From Tremella fuciformis (taxonomy: Eukaryota > Basidiomycota > Tremellomycetes > Tremellales > Tremellaceae), in NCBI GenBank assembly GCA_032768795.1, contig CP136494.1, forward strand, positions 248,001-312,000: 64,000 nucleotides of DNA. The letters run 5' to 3'. The notes beneath the pieces are model-generated. The model was given only the letters and a program-made list of their open reading frames with translations. It did not search any database and was not told the origin of the DNA. Positions within the stretch are counted from its first letter, which is position 1, and the number at the start of each line of letters is the position of its first letter. The position numbers and the translations under genes are program-made. Shown piece by piece: positions 31,081 to 43,216 of this stretch.

Positions 31081-33106
31081 TCAGTCGCCTTCGGTGAACA
31101 TGCTCAAGATATCCGCGTATGCTTTCGTCTCCGTCTCCCAGTGGAAATTTGCACGTCTCTCCCCCTTGCCATCCGTGTCATACCCAAACTCATCCATCAG
31201 ATACCCCTTGGCCTCTTCAAAGGATTTCCCTAGGATGATCGCCCGAATCGCGTGTAGACATAACGGTGGGATCGCATGAATCGAATTGCGTGTTCCAGTC
31301 GTGGGCAGCTCTTCCCAGCTCGTCGAACCGTCATTTTCATCATCTTCGCCTGTGTAACGCCCTCGTGTCGGTCTGTCGTGATAGTCGTCAAGGTCTTCAT
31401 TGTCTTGTGTGTTTCCTGCAAGTCGCATACGGTCTCTGCGTCTCGACTACAGGGAGAAGCGCCATCAGCGCCATCTCGCTGAATACGCCACTTCCCACGA
31501 AGGGAAGAGGGAGGAAGAGGGAGGTGAGAGCTGGTAAAGATGGAAGGTGATTGAGATTAAACAGCGATAGGACGGCAGCGTTGCACTCACCGTGGTCCAT
31601 GACACCCATATACGATCAAGTGATGTCAATATCGACCTCTTCTCCTTTTCCTCTAGGCCAGGTGGAAGAGAGAGGAACTGTCCAATGTACCCCGTCCGCA
31701 CCTCTCCTCCTTTCCCGATTGATGCCTCATCGGAGCCGGATACCCCATCGATCAGGACCCCACACCAATGACGATTCGCATAAGGCAGGATCGAGATGGA
31801 AGTTGAGGCTGTACCACCGTCCTTGGCGCGGGGTCCGGGTTGCCATTTATGAGTGTAATGGACCGTGTAGCAACCATTTGCATCCGGTTGGAGAAATAAA
31901 CCGGCGAGGAAGACTCGAAGTATTGCCAGAGTGAGTGTAGGTTCAGGTCGAGGTGAAGATCGAGGTCGCACTGTCGGGAAAGATGATTCGTTTTCCGCAG
32001 AAACAGATGGAGGGGAAGGGCGAGAAAGCTCAAACCAGGGGCCGAGATCGCGCAGCACGGTACACACGTTCCGATTGAGGGTCAAATCGTCGTTTTCATC
32101 CCATCCGGCTCGTAAGTCAGATGCTTCTTCGTCTTCCTGGAAAGAAGGTGACATGTATGAAGTACGCTCTGAGGCTTGCGGTAATACCGACAATTGGTGG
32201 AACTTCGCGGGTGCCCCTTCCAATCGACAGGCTCTCACATACTCGATAGTGCAAGTACCGCCCGTTCGGACCCCCGACAAGGTGTTGTTTGTCCACTGTC
32301 GGTCCCTTAGTCCCTTGACATCGATATGACCGGGTAATGAGGCCATGTGGAACGTTTTGTATTTGTTCCAAGAGCTCTTCGCGTCGATTTCTGGGTACTG
32401 CAATCATCAGCATCCGGAAAGCCACTCTTTCTCCCAAAGCTCCTCGAAAAAGACGATGATGGATGAACCACTCACCATCATGCCAATGTGCAGCAAGAAT
32501 TGCTTCAAGCTTTTCCTCTCCCATTCGAAGCTAACAAGGCAAGCCGACATCCTCTCATAATCAAACGAATTTTCTGCCCGCACGAATTTCCCAGCTCCGG
32601 AACTCGCATCGGCATGGATCTTTCGACTCCAACGATAAAACCGTTTCTGTTCTCCGACCATTTTCAATTCCTTATCCACCGGAGTGGTTTGAGATTCCGG
32701 GTCTATCCAGCTACGGTCCATGGGCAGGATGATGTCGCCCTCGATACATTGCTGTATCCATAGACGGGAGATGACAAGCTGATATGGTAAAGAATCGGGT
32801 ATTGAGCGTGTTGAATGATATACCGGGGCTCGGTCGTCGTCGGCAGTGTGATACATGTGTTTGAAATTTTTGGCGGCTTCTGGGCTCAAGTCGGATATAA
32901 GAGGGACGAGGATCAGACATCGTACATGGTTGTCAGATGCCAAGCTGCCACCATTCGCCTATGACAGTCAACGCCGCCAACCGGCAAGCAAGCAAGCTGG
33001 ATGGCTGCCAACTCACCTTGATCAGTTTGGTGATAGCGCTCTTTGCTTCAGGATCCCATCTCTCATCGCGCGCAAAGTGGAATTGCAATCCATCAAACAA
33101 CAACAT
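31081..33106 (-). CDS. BRCT-domain protein, 581 aa, four exons
   Basis: Exons (minus) 33017-33106, 32476-32958, 31591-32397 and 31081-31446; all phases agree (1746 nt). The N-terminus reads LFDGLQFHFARD, then ITKLIKANGGSL across the first splice, DNHVRCLILVP, and LVISRLWIQQCIEGDIILP. This is the order of a BRCT fold: hydrophobic strand, GG turn, strand, then the conserved Trp helix. BRCT domains bind partner proteins, often phosphopeptides, in DNA repair and telomere maintenance. The rest (acidic and serine-rich stretches; LHAIRAIILGKSFEEAKGYL near the end) has no domain I recognise. Start codons are 205 bp from the divergent gene at 33312, which also has a BRCT-like region. Confidence 0.75.
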
Positions 33107-33311
33107 GGTCGTTATGAGTCATAGTGTAGAGTACAGCGGGCTAGAATGGTACTTGACTTGACCTCGGATGCCTATCCTTTTGACTGCCTTGCAAGCCTAG
33201 TTGCTCTCTTCCGTTTTACGTAAACGGATACTCGAGTGATGACTTTGCACGATCTCTTGCTCAGTGTGTTGTACTTTGACAGAACCATGGCCCCGGTCTG
33301 GCGATGATAGG

Positions 33312-35988
33312 ATGGGCCATCCAGCAGCAGTAACAGCACCAGTAGCAGCAGCAGCACAGCCCAACGCACAAGTAGAAGGGCGAGAAGGCCGAGCTGGAGG
33401 ACGAGGAGCGATGTCTGGTCTGACACGTACCGTGACATGGAGCGTTACCTCATCGCTCGATCAATCATACCGGCATGATCGCGGTGACGCCTTTGCTGCA
33501 GGCCAAACCGTCGGGGCTCATGACTGTGACGACGGCGAGGACGAACGACTACACGTCGCGTCGGCGCTGGTCAGCATCCGCGAGAAAGGGGAGCAGGGCA
33601 AAGGGGAGAAGAAAAGGTGGCACGATGATCTTGATGATGAGGAAGATGATGGGAACGATGTCAAGGACGACAAGCTGCCATCAGCAAGTCACCATCAGCA
33701 CGGCCCGGATCTCGCACTACTGTCGGATAAGGACCAGCATCGGCCCCGGCCAAGACATAGTGGCTTGAGTGATGATCTGAGCGGCATGGCTCTACGCAAA
33801 AGGAAGGCTAGGCGGAAGGATTTCTTCAAGTGAGTCGACAATGGAAGGCAGACCAAGTCTAGTCGGACCAAGCTGAACTGATTCTAGGCCGGATATGAGC
33901 GGCACCTTCCTGACTGCCAACGTTTACACATTCGACTGTTTGTTCGATCCTAGACACCTTCGACAGTTGCAGATCGACCTAAATGTAAGTCACCTTGTTC
34001 CTCCTCGCCTTTGCCTCGCCCTCCTCTAGGTGGGAAGACAGAGTGATGTTGACGGAGATTTACAGATTGCCATGGGACTCAGAACTTCACTCCATCTCGA
34101 CACCGATCTACCTATCCATCAGCACCTTGATCGAATCACCCGTTCCGTTGATGACTGTACGGCTGTGGGTAAACGCCACATCCTGATCTTTCCCTGCCGA
34201 TCGGCTCTTCCGCAGACGGACGACCGCAATAACTTAAGCGTCAAAGTCATCGACGGAACCGCACAATACCTCTCAGTCAAAGAGACAGTCGTGCTACTGT
34301 GCAAGCAAGCGGAAGGATGGAATGCCACACGACCACCGTCAGATCAAATCATGATCAGATCTTCTGCTTGGCTGCACGACGCCTGTCAAGCCCGATCGCT
34401 GGGAGTCGTGGACGCAGTCAGATTTGATCAAAGGTACTTGTTCAATGAGTCCACTAGGAAAGGTACAAAGGAGAGAGCGGTACTATATCACGACCTGGCG
34501 TTGGGCTTAATGGGAAGTGGAGAAGATCATTCCGAGATATCAAAGTGGACGGATTACGTGGCGTTCAAGATCGAACGAGAATACCCACCGGGAAGTGTGA
34601 GTCGGGCTTGATACCCTGCATGCTCGCCCGTCTACACGTGATGATGGAAGAGTGCAGAGTACTCGCTTACAGTGCAGAAAGAATACGGTTGGAGGCACAC
34701 CGCCAGGTGGTGGAGAGAGCATAATGATATGATCGATCCCCTCTTCCCACAACTACTCGCCCTACGCAGGAGTGGCCAGACTTCGTCAAAACCCCGTTCC
34801 ACGTCTGCCAAGCGGCCAAAGCTCGATACTGCACTCTTTAGTGAATTTGCTCCCGGACCGTCTCGTATCGCTTCATCCACAACATACGAAGGCGCATCCT
34901 GGTCTACTCCCGCGCCAGATCTATCTGCACCATCTGCACCACGTGAGTCGGTCGCAGCCGTGAACTCCCACTCTACCCCTTCGTCCACCCCATCACTCAA
35001 ACCGGCGTACGCCCGCAGCCCCGTCCTCGCCGATACCATCCGTCCTCGGTCATCGTCTCGCTCACCAGTGGTGCCACCTGACACGGAAAGAGGGGGCAAT
35101 TTCGATGGAGCTTCTATGGTTGCTATTCAGCGGACTCCTCAGGATACCCTGGCTCCTCGTGCTGCCGAGGTGTCATCTCCGATTGCGGCACAAAGACAAT
35201 CGACCTCTCCCCATGCCGAACAGGCCCCTGATCCACCTTGTCCATTATCAGATGGCGGGCCGGGTGGGGACGATGCAAGACCCGATACGATCGGAGGGCA
35301 TTCTGCAGAGTCGGCTGATACCATCTCAGAGGTAGATTCGGAGATCCCTCTTGTGTGCCATTACGCGCCAGATTCGTTGCTCGAATCGATTATGGCCGAG
35401 GGGAGGGTCTCCAAGGAGAGGATCAAAGATTGGGTCAGCGACCATATCTTGCCACTGTCAAATGTGAGTATTTTCGCCTCTATTTGCACCCTATTGCGTC
35501 CGCTGGTACTGAGAAGATAGGATGACAGCATATCAAGCATTATAATACCTCTCGCACCGACTTTGGATTTTGCTGCGATATTGATGCCCGTCAACCGCGC
35601 TCGAAGGGGGACGAGAGGACCGAAAATCTTCCATGCACACGTCAGGAGTAGCGATGCGGTGCCCTTGAGGGAAGGAGAGTTGACGGCTGAAGCTAAGGTG
35701 TGTGGTTGCACTTGGCCAATGCAAAAGATTGATTGGATTGACGGAGATACAGACTTCTACGATGATACTGTGTACTCTAGAGACGATGGCCAAGGCTCTG
35801 CATTCGAAAATGACAGTTTTGAGCGGTGTGAGTCTGATCAACTACATGCCGGCCGACACGTCGAGGTCAGGCTGACCCACTCCTCCCAGGACCTGGACGA
35901 ATCGGATAGACCATTAGCATTGCGGGCGTTCGAGTATGGGGCTTGGCCTTGGTTCATGTCACCTTGGAAGCGGCTCGACTTCGGCTAG
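33312..35988 (+). CDS. BRCT plus Myb-like protein, RAP1-like candidate (817 or 784 aa)
   Basis: Exons 33312-33829, 33888-33984, 34030-34594, 34658-35463 and 35521-35988; all phases agree. A second in-frame ATG at 33411 would give 784 aa. The N-terminal region is acidic and basic by turns. The third exon holds a BRCT-like stretch (RHILIFPCRS...ETVVLLCKQ...IMIRSSAWLHDACQARSL...QRYLF). Straight after comes KWTDYVAFKIEREYPPG joined over the splice to KYSLTVQKEYGWRHTARWWREH, a Myb/SANT-like helix-turn-helix reminiscent of the RAP1 Myb domain. A long Ser/Pro-rich linker follows. BRCT followed by Myb is the RAP1 (telomere protein) arrangement; no RCT domain could be recognised, so RAP1 is only a candidate name. 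Confidence 0.7.
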
Positions 35989-36169
35989 TGTAATCCCCCA
36001 AATGTGACCTTGTCGTGTCAGCTTGGCGCTTGCAGTATTCAAATACATTCAATGCGATAACTACGTTTGTATGACTAACCATTCTCTCATCATGTCATAT
36101 GTCATCAGTGCAATGCCCTCCGTGTATATTTGTATCCATCCGCTTGAAGCTCCCTTCGGTGGCAAGATT

Positions 36170-36335
36170 TGTTACAAAATGCGCGTGGTATGCATTCGCC
36201 CTCCTGGGGCCGATTCTACATATATATATCAAGCAGTCAGACGGCCTGTGCGCAGCTGAGCCGTCGCGTCTTATTGTTCTCCTCCACATCGTGCCCAAAG
36301 AGGCAATTCCGGTGGCTATGAGGCGTTCACGGTGC
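36170..36335 (-). repeat. Truncated copia LTR
   Basis: On the + strand it begins TGTTACAAAATGCGCGTGG and matches the reverse complement of the LTR family at 14714-14888 (GCATTCGCCC, GTCAGACGGCCTGTGC, GAGGCGTTCACGGTGC). It stops 13 bases short of the expected TTATTGTTCAACA end, exactly where the pogo fragment begins. Confidence 0.75.
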
Positions 36336-36833
36336 CGCAGCGCGTGGCGGAAGGCTGGTCTCTGGCCGCTCGATCCTGCGATCATTGGTGCCGAGCCCGA
36401 GCAACCCGTCACCCCGCCGCCGCAACCAGCCCAGACCCAGCCGCAGACACCCCAGACAATCCGCACGCTTCGGTCCTACACGCGGCAGCTGCGTCGTGGC
36501 GATGTTGACCCCAAGGCGGTGGCTGAAAAGGCGCTCAAGGGGCTTGAGCTGGTGATCGCCGACAGCGGCCTCACGCGACGGGAGCTTGAGGCCTTCAAAG
36601 AGGCCCAGAGGCTGGACAAGGTGGCTAGGGGGAAGAGGAGGAAGGTCACGCACCCGCAGGGACAGCTGTATGACATGGAGCATCGAGAGACTCACCCTCA
36701 GGACCTGGCGGACCGGAAGGCAAGGGACGCAGAGGCTAGGAGGAAGAGGCGCACTGCAGCTCAAGTCACAGGCCACCGGCAGCCTCAAGAACCGCACCAA
36801 GCATGCACACCGGGTCCATCTACAGCTGTGTAA
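36336..36833 (+). pseudogene. C-terminal fragment of a pogo-type (DDE_1) transposase
   Basis: Reads SAWRKAGLWPLDPAIIG, a proline-rich stretch (TPPPQPAQTQPQTPQ), then a coiled basic tail (ELEAFKEAQRLDKVARGKRRKV...DAEARRKRRTAAQV). 'AWRKAGLWPLDP' followed by a proline-rich region and a basic helical tail is typical of the end of fungal pogo/Tigger transposases. The catalytic part is absent; upstream is the truncated LTR. Confidence 0.65.
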
Positions 36834-36954
36834 AGTCTCATAGCTTCAGCTTGCATGCATCATGACTTCTGCTCGTTGACGTCGACGGCGGCGGGATCAT
36901 GGACGGTGGACGAAACGCGTTGGTGGACGACACGTGTCGGATCACGAGTATTGT

Positions 36955-39900
36955 TCAACAAGATTCGCCTCTACCGCGTCCCTCACTTGGCTCGCTGACG
37001 GATGAAATCACTGCACCATCCATCTTGAGCATGTACAGGCCAAGCTTGAACGAGTTCTTGACTTGTGTCAGCATAGCATCCTTCATGCGGAGGGAGAAAG
37101 ACGATGGTCGTGACTGACTTTCAACTTCACGCCTGATGATGTCCATATCATCTACTTTGCCAGGTCCGATGCAACTCAAAAAGACTTCGACGCCCGACTT
37201 TGCGAATCCCCAGTGATCGTATCTGAGATAAACGGTACCGACCAAGACTGCCTTGACGATGCGGAGTACCATACCGGGAGAGATGAAGTCGTGCTTCTTG
37301 ACTGTATCCCTCAGCTCTTTACGCAAGTCGACGTCGATCCGGTCGAGCAATTGAGTCCTACAGCCTGCCAGTTCGGGATCGTCGACGTTGTGTTCTTCTA
37401 TCAAGAGATCGACGATATGCAACAGAGGCACGAGTCGAGCGAGGACAGGTTGATCAGGTGAGGCAATCACGAGATGGAGTGCTCGGATGAGATGACCAAA
37501 GATTCTCTTGTTCCCAACCATCATCTTAGTGGGGGCGGTTCCCGTTGTCGTACTGGATATCGATTGGTAGATGGATCGAGTGATGCGTTCCAAACTTTCA
37601 ACGTCGACCAGATGCCCTGTGGTATCGGTGGATGAAAGGGTAGCGGTGAACTCGAGATTGGTAATGGTGCCGGCGACCAAAGTCATTTCTCGGTTCTCAG
37701 CACGATTCAGAGCCTTCCGAGTCTCGCCAAGCAGTTTTTCAATCGCGCTCAGCTTCGAGGCCTTCTCGTCCAACTCGCTGCGATTGGATTCCAGTCGTAC
37801 TTCAATCTCGCGTTTAACGGTCTCTGAGTCGTCAAGGGATTGTTGAAGACTGCTGACCGCTTGTGTGCTCGAGTTGAGTTTGACTTGAAGCGCCTGAGCC
37901 TCTCGCTTATCCTGTTCGCTCTTTTCTCGCATCTCCCCGATCTCCGTATCCTTCGCGCTGACTTTCTCGTTCAAAGCCTCGATCTCCACATTCTTTGCCT
38001 CGACCTCCTTTTGGAGAACCCGGATCTGCTCGTCGAGGATGATCGCCTGCTCGTTTTTCGCTTTAATATCCTTTTTACCCCGTTCAATGGCCTCATCTTT
38101 GGCTGTGATTGTAGCATCAAGGCGTTTGAGGTCGGCGGAGAGGGTTCCAATCTGTTTGTTCTTCTCGGTCAATTCGGAAGCGACATGCCGCCTTGATCGG
38201 AGCAAATCACCGTAGTCTTTGCTTTCTTGAGTCCACGAAGATCTCGCTCCGGACACTTGAATAGGAGGAATGGCGTCGTGATACACAGTGGACGTCAAAG
38301 CCGAGGATCTCTCCAATTCGATGGCGTAGAGCGCTGGGATGAGATCAGCTCGATGGCTAGCACCAGTACACGGTCGAAGCCTCACCGTCTTCGAGCGAGG
38401 CTCCGAGTTGCTTTCTCATGAAGATCCTGGAGTCGGTCTCGACCATACAATATAGCTGAGACGTAGATAGTGAAAGGTCTGGATGACCAGAGATGTACCG
38501 GTCGAGTCCCTCGACAATCTCGACAGCTGTGACAGGTGTTCGCTCCTCCGAGGTGGGCTCGTTCATCGGAAAGAGAGGCTGGTATCTCGTCTAGTCAGCT
38601 CCGACTCGTTATTGATTATCCTCGAGAATGGAATGCTCGAGTGTGTGTGAGATTGGGGGAGGGAAACGACATACCGTTGAACGAGATCTTGGAAATTCAT
38701 CCTCACTGCCCATTGTTGATTGAGATGTTCGATCGCTACGGCCAAGCCGGAAGTCTCGACCTCCTCCATCACTATCGTCCGGTCCGGCGTCATATGTCGA
38801 GCGTCTTCGAAGGGTCGAAAGCAGATGATGGGTCGAAGATTGTTGTAGCTCGATCCGCTCAAATTGTCAGTGTGCAAGCGGTACTCGGCTCCCATAGAGG
38901 CGAAGAGCTCTCCGGCCACAGTCTCCTTGGCTCGTACATGGTTTTGATCCATGCCCTTCGGGCGCTCATTTGTGGTGAGCCCCAATGCCGTGGCGATATC
39001 ACCTTGGAGTCGATGAATGATTTCATCGATGGCCTTTCCAAGCTTACCCCCCGGGGATACCGCATTGTGTTGAGGGAATAGTTTGGTGTCGTAAATGACG
39101 GGACCGACGTGGTGATTGACCTGAAGTAATGTAGAAGTCTTTGGATCTGGATCAGCATATTGCGACTCGGGCACAGTGATATCGTTCCCGTCACAAAGGG
39201 CTCGCAGATCCATTCGACCTTGTTGACGACATTGAGGATTATCCAGCTTGGACAACAACCCGGAATCGGGTTTGAGAAACGTCTCGTACACTTTGGCCAG
39301 TCGATCGTTTGGAGGGGAGCCGCCATCCTGGACTGTGGGGAGCAGCGTTCCGATAGCCTACAGACAGTGTGTCAGCTCGATGTCGCGGATCTTGGCGAGA
39401 GCAGGCATGACGGGTGGCTATCACTGACCAGAGCGTTGTGGAACTGATTAAGAATGTTGTATTGGGCTGAACGTAGATGATTCTCTGTTCCATTCTCGAA
39501 CCCAGGCTGTTGACCACGGTCAGCGACAGATATACTCGAGTTGTATTCCAAGCCAGGTCCACGGGAGGGCTCGACTCACATTGTCCAAGATGACGACTTT
39601 GCCCATGGTGTTGGAATCGATAGACCCCTTGGCGAGGCCACCCGAAGTGGATTCCATCTGACACCCATTGGCTTGGTTGACATGACGATTGATGGCTTGC
39701 ACTAGGATCTGAAAGTCATCATCAGCACTATCGACTACTCATCGCGTCGGCGATGGCTGGAACCTCACATGAAACATCATATTGTAAGCGGCAGAACCCA
39801 AGGACTGGAAGAACCACCATGAAGCAGAAGACTCGAGAGCTTTGACAGTGTTGGCAACGTTGAACGTTGGTGAATCGTCAAAATCCAGCTGCCACAACTT

Positions 39901-41142
39901 CGCAACACCGTCGAGTATGCTGAGGGGTGCGAGCGGTGAATCTTGACCCGCTTTAGGTTTGAGATTTCCCATGATCAGGATCCCAAGGAAGAATCGACGG
40001 AGGTAGGGTATGAACGTCGTGGGCGTCGAATGTAATCGGCTCAAAGTCGTCTCGAACCAGTTCCAGTCGTGACCATCCTCGACCGTCTCCTGTCGTCCGG
40101 GTGGGGCGATATCGAATTTCCGCTTGGGTATATAAGGCGCGAGCAGATCAATGACAGCGAGCCAATCAGGGTCGAACTGCTCAACTGCATCTTGCTTGTC
40201 GTCCGCAGGCGTGTTGGAGATCTGACCCGTGGGACGAGCCGTCTCGAGAACAGAGTATACCTGCTTGGCGAACGCTTCGAGTGCGTGGAAATTGTAGTCG
40301 CCATCGACGGCATACCTCAGTGTTCTCATCCTGTCAAAGTAACTGACGGAGAAGAATGTGCCTTTGACTTGACCCGAAGAGGGGTCGATGATGATCTGTC
40401 ACGTTGTTTTAGCTCATGTGCTGGATGTATCGACAGCGTGAAGGGAAGGGGGCGTGATGGTGAGCTCACTTCCTGCTTCAGGGAGTACCTGGAAGAATTG
40501 GCATTGAGAGGCGTGGACGCGTTCCCCATGAACTCGATGATCATCTTTGCCACATCAACGTCAATGTCAAAAAAGCCTGCAATTTTTCGAGAAGTCGAGG
40601 TCTTTCCCGCGCCGCTACGAGAGGTATCAGCGTCTCTTCTCGTTTGGGGTGCGGACATTGACAGAATACGTACGATCGTCCGGTGATGAGGAACGTTTCT
40701 ACTCTTTGACCGTTGCGGATGCGATCAAGAGCGTCTCGGCACTGATGGTGGAGCAGAGCGTCTCCATCCTCTTGGCAATCTTTGGCCGATGACTGTCCGC
40801 CTAGACCAGCTCCAGGATTGATGGATACCTGATGGCCTGTCAGTGTGTAGAAGAGAGCATGGATATGAACTCACGAGGATCTTGTCGAACATGACTATAG
40901 TCTTGCCGGCTTCCAGTCTGTACCAGATGATGTCGGAAGCTGAAGATGAGAAAAGCATGCATCTTCGAGCACGACCCAGATGAGGGAGACAACCCATTGG
41001 CAATGCCAGAAGGACGGACTTGTAGGGAAAGCGGCGGCCAAGCCATTACGGTACATGATCACTTACCTCGTCTAGCGTTCATTGTTCCAAAGAGACCCAA
41101 GTCTTTGACCTGTATCATTTTCTGTTTCCAGTCGCTCATCAT
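36955..41142 (-). CDS. Divergent myosin-motor protein with coiled-coil tail (1178 aa, 10 exons)
   Basis: Exons (minus): 41067-41142, 40875-40939, 40674-40828, 40470-40614, 39769-40395, 39580-39708, 39429-39506, 38675-39357, 38386-38585, 36955-38333. Every phase agrees (3537 nt). Motor landmarks in order: MFDKILVSINPG; P-loop ITGRSGAGKTSTSRK; switch I NANSSRYSLK; YNFHALEAF; switch II VVILDNPGFE; QVNHHVGPVIYDTKLF; LRPIICFRPFEDAR; converter QDLVQRYQPL; SRIFMRKQLGASLED. The tail has a long coiled coil (about residues 760-960) and a C-terminal globular part; no IQ motif, SH3 or clear DIL domain is seen. The P-loop has Arg where myosins have Glu (GESGAGKT). The DNPGFE switch II recalls the motor-like domain of class V/VII chitin synthases, but no synthase is attached. 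Probably an actin-based or degenerate motor of an unusual class. Confidence 0.85.
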
Positions 41143-41488
41143 GTCAACTTGGTCTCGAGGTGTCGAATCTCCGAAATCGCTGTTGGAGGGACTGAGTGTT
41201 CACGGGGAAGCAGCTGCTTCTGTTTACTTGTTTGTTTGTCTGTTTGTTTGTTTGTTTGTTGGCGAGCAAGGATGAGCAATGAGCAATGAGCAAAGAGCAA
41301 AGAGCAAAGAGCAAAGAGCAAAGAGCAAAGAGAACAGTGCGGTGCATCCCTGAACCTGAACGCTGAGCCCTGAGCCCCCCTTCCTGACGGTCGAGGAACC
41401 GACTTGTGACAACACAACACTTTGAACTTTTGTGTGTTATCCCTAGTTACCTCTGAAGCGCAGCACAGCACATTCTAATTCTAACAAC
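41143..41488. promoter_or_regulatory. Shared promoter region of a head-to-head gene pair, with simple repeats
   Basis: 346 bp between the start codons of the myosin-like gene (minus) and the gene at 41489 (plus). It contains (TTTG)n at about 41228-41262 and about eight copies of the heptamer GAGCAAA or GAGCAAT at 41272-41332. No clear TATA box. Confidence 0.5.
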
Positions 41489-43006
41489 ATGTCGTCAGTG
41501 GAGCAGTCTCTAAAAGAGCTGGTACGTCAGGAAATTCCCAGCTCCTCCTTTGCTCGTCGTCCTGGCTTGGTTGGCTCTTTGGCTGTCAACTCTCCTATCC
41601 AGCGCCCAGGTCACTTGCATTCTTTTCCACCAGACTGACTCGCTCGGATGAGTCCGCTTACTTCTCGCAGCGCGACTTGATCACGGATCCAGCGGGATCC
41701 GCGTTACTCGAGTGAGTTTTCGCCTGCACATCATCCAGCCTGGACCTTCTTCCTTTGCCATCATGTTCGAGGCGGCCTTCTCGGTGAGAACTGCGTGCTA
41801 ACGTCAATCAGCAGTCTCGACCGGCACGTGCTGCAGCAAAGACCGAGCCCCACACCTTTGACCATCCATTCGAGCCGCCAGAGCGGTATAGCAACGGTCA
41901 TCTCCACGACTGCGCGCCGAGCCTCGGACACCCAAAACGGCACATCGACCACTACCTCTGCCTCTGCCTCTCGTGAGGTTGAACAACACCTTGTGGTATG
42001 TGTCGGATTACGATTCAACCTTTCAATCTGCACACACGGGGTTGAGTGCTCACGCTACAGAAGAACCGCCTTCCATCAAACACCTCCACCCGTGACATCC
42101 CATTGAACCCGGCATCATCTTCCACTCGTCTCGGGCCACAACCGGTGCTCGGATCGATCGACAGCAACGTCCCCCATACTCATGCAAAGGCGCGGGCTCA
42201 GGGGGCCTCGACCCTTCAAGGTGATTCTCGAGGTGACAAACGTGAACCCAAGCCCAAGAGGACCGCAGAGGCTCTTCGCCAGGAGACCTGCGCAGAGCAA
42301 CAAATGCGATCTCATCTCACTACCAAAGCCCATCGAACCATTGTGAGTCATTACCTCTGGCAGTGTATAAGGGAGCCTTGCTCAGCTTCAGATGGAGGCT
42401 ATCGCTGGGATCCTCAATTTGTTCATGTTGGAATGGCGGTACTGCTACATTGCCGAATCCTACCGCGACGCCAAGGCGGCTGGGCGTCGAGGAACAGGCG
42501 ATGAGGAATTCGAGCCGGAGCATGTCCGTTGGCACGGTATGCAAGGTGATATCAGAGCTGTACTGAAAGCGTGGAGGGTCCTTGAGGAGGAGTTCTACAA
42601 GCAAGAGTCAAATCTCATGGGTAAGTCGTGAGAAGAGGGAAATCGACTGACCTATCCAGTCTATCGACAAGGCGGTCCAGGCATCAAATATCACCTTTGG
42701 GGAGCTCTCAAGCTGAACACTCCTTATGCTTTCTACCTCGAATTCGTCCGACCGGCATACATCAAATTGGCCAAACAAAGTGAAACTCACATGCTGTCCG
42801 TCAGCACCGAACTGATGGACGATATCGTGACCAAGATGAAGACTATGGACCGTTACCTTGCTTTTGCGCACGAATCGCCAGCGATCGGTACGAAGGAGAG
42901 ACAAGAGTTCATTCGGTCTGAAGGATGGACGGGGACAAAGCGAAATGGTTCGATCCCAACTCCGAGCTGGATGAGGAAGAAGATTGAGGCAGTAGAAAGA
43001 GTCTGA
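41489..43006 (+). CDS. Unidentified 371-aa protein, six exons
   Basis: Exons 41489-41521, 41671-41711, 41812-41995, 42061-42342, 42392-42620 and 42660-43006; phases agree (1116 nt). The third exon could begin at 41815 instead. The N-terminal half is Ser/Thr-rich and basic. The C-terminal half is ordered: EAIAGILNLFMLEWRYCYIAES, VRWHGMQGDIRAVLKAWRVLEEEF, GIKYHLWGALKLNTPYAFYLEFV, MDDIVTKMKTMDRYLAF. I recognise no family. It is divergently transcribed from the myosin-like gene, and a copia LTR begins 16 bp after its stop codon. Confidence 0.65.
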
Positions 43007-43022
43007 TCAAGGGGAGCATTGC

Positions 43023-43199
43023 TGTTGAACGATAAGCACCGTGAACGCCTCATAGGGTTAGAATTTCCTTTTGAGGTAGGATTCAGAGCAGGACAATAAG
43101 ACCACGACGACCCAGCTCAGCGCAGGCCGTCTGACTGCTTATATATATATGTAGATTTGGCCCCAGGAGGCTAATGCATACCACGCACATTGTCTAAGA
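43023..43199 (+). repeat. 5' LTR of the copia derivative
   Basis: Starts TGTTGAACGATAAGCACCGTGAACGCCTCATAGGG and contains GTCTGACTGC and a TATATATATA run; it ends CACATTGTCTAAGA, where the family normally has GTGTAACA. Belongs to the 175-bp LTR family of 14714-14888. Confidence 0.8.
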
Positions 43200-43216
43200 G
43201 AGCGAAAGTCTCAAGG

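Noticed and set aside
36099..36335. Upstream part of the open frame that contains the pogo tail
   Set aside because: This part is LTR sequence read in a chance open frame.
36955..43006. Reading this region as the mating-type locus because a myosin gene is present
   Set aside because: No pheromone, receptor or homeodomain gene is visible, and this myosin is not clearly the one known from that locus.
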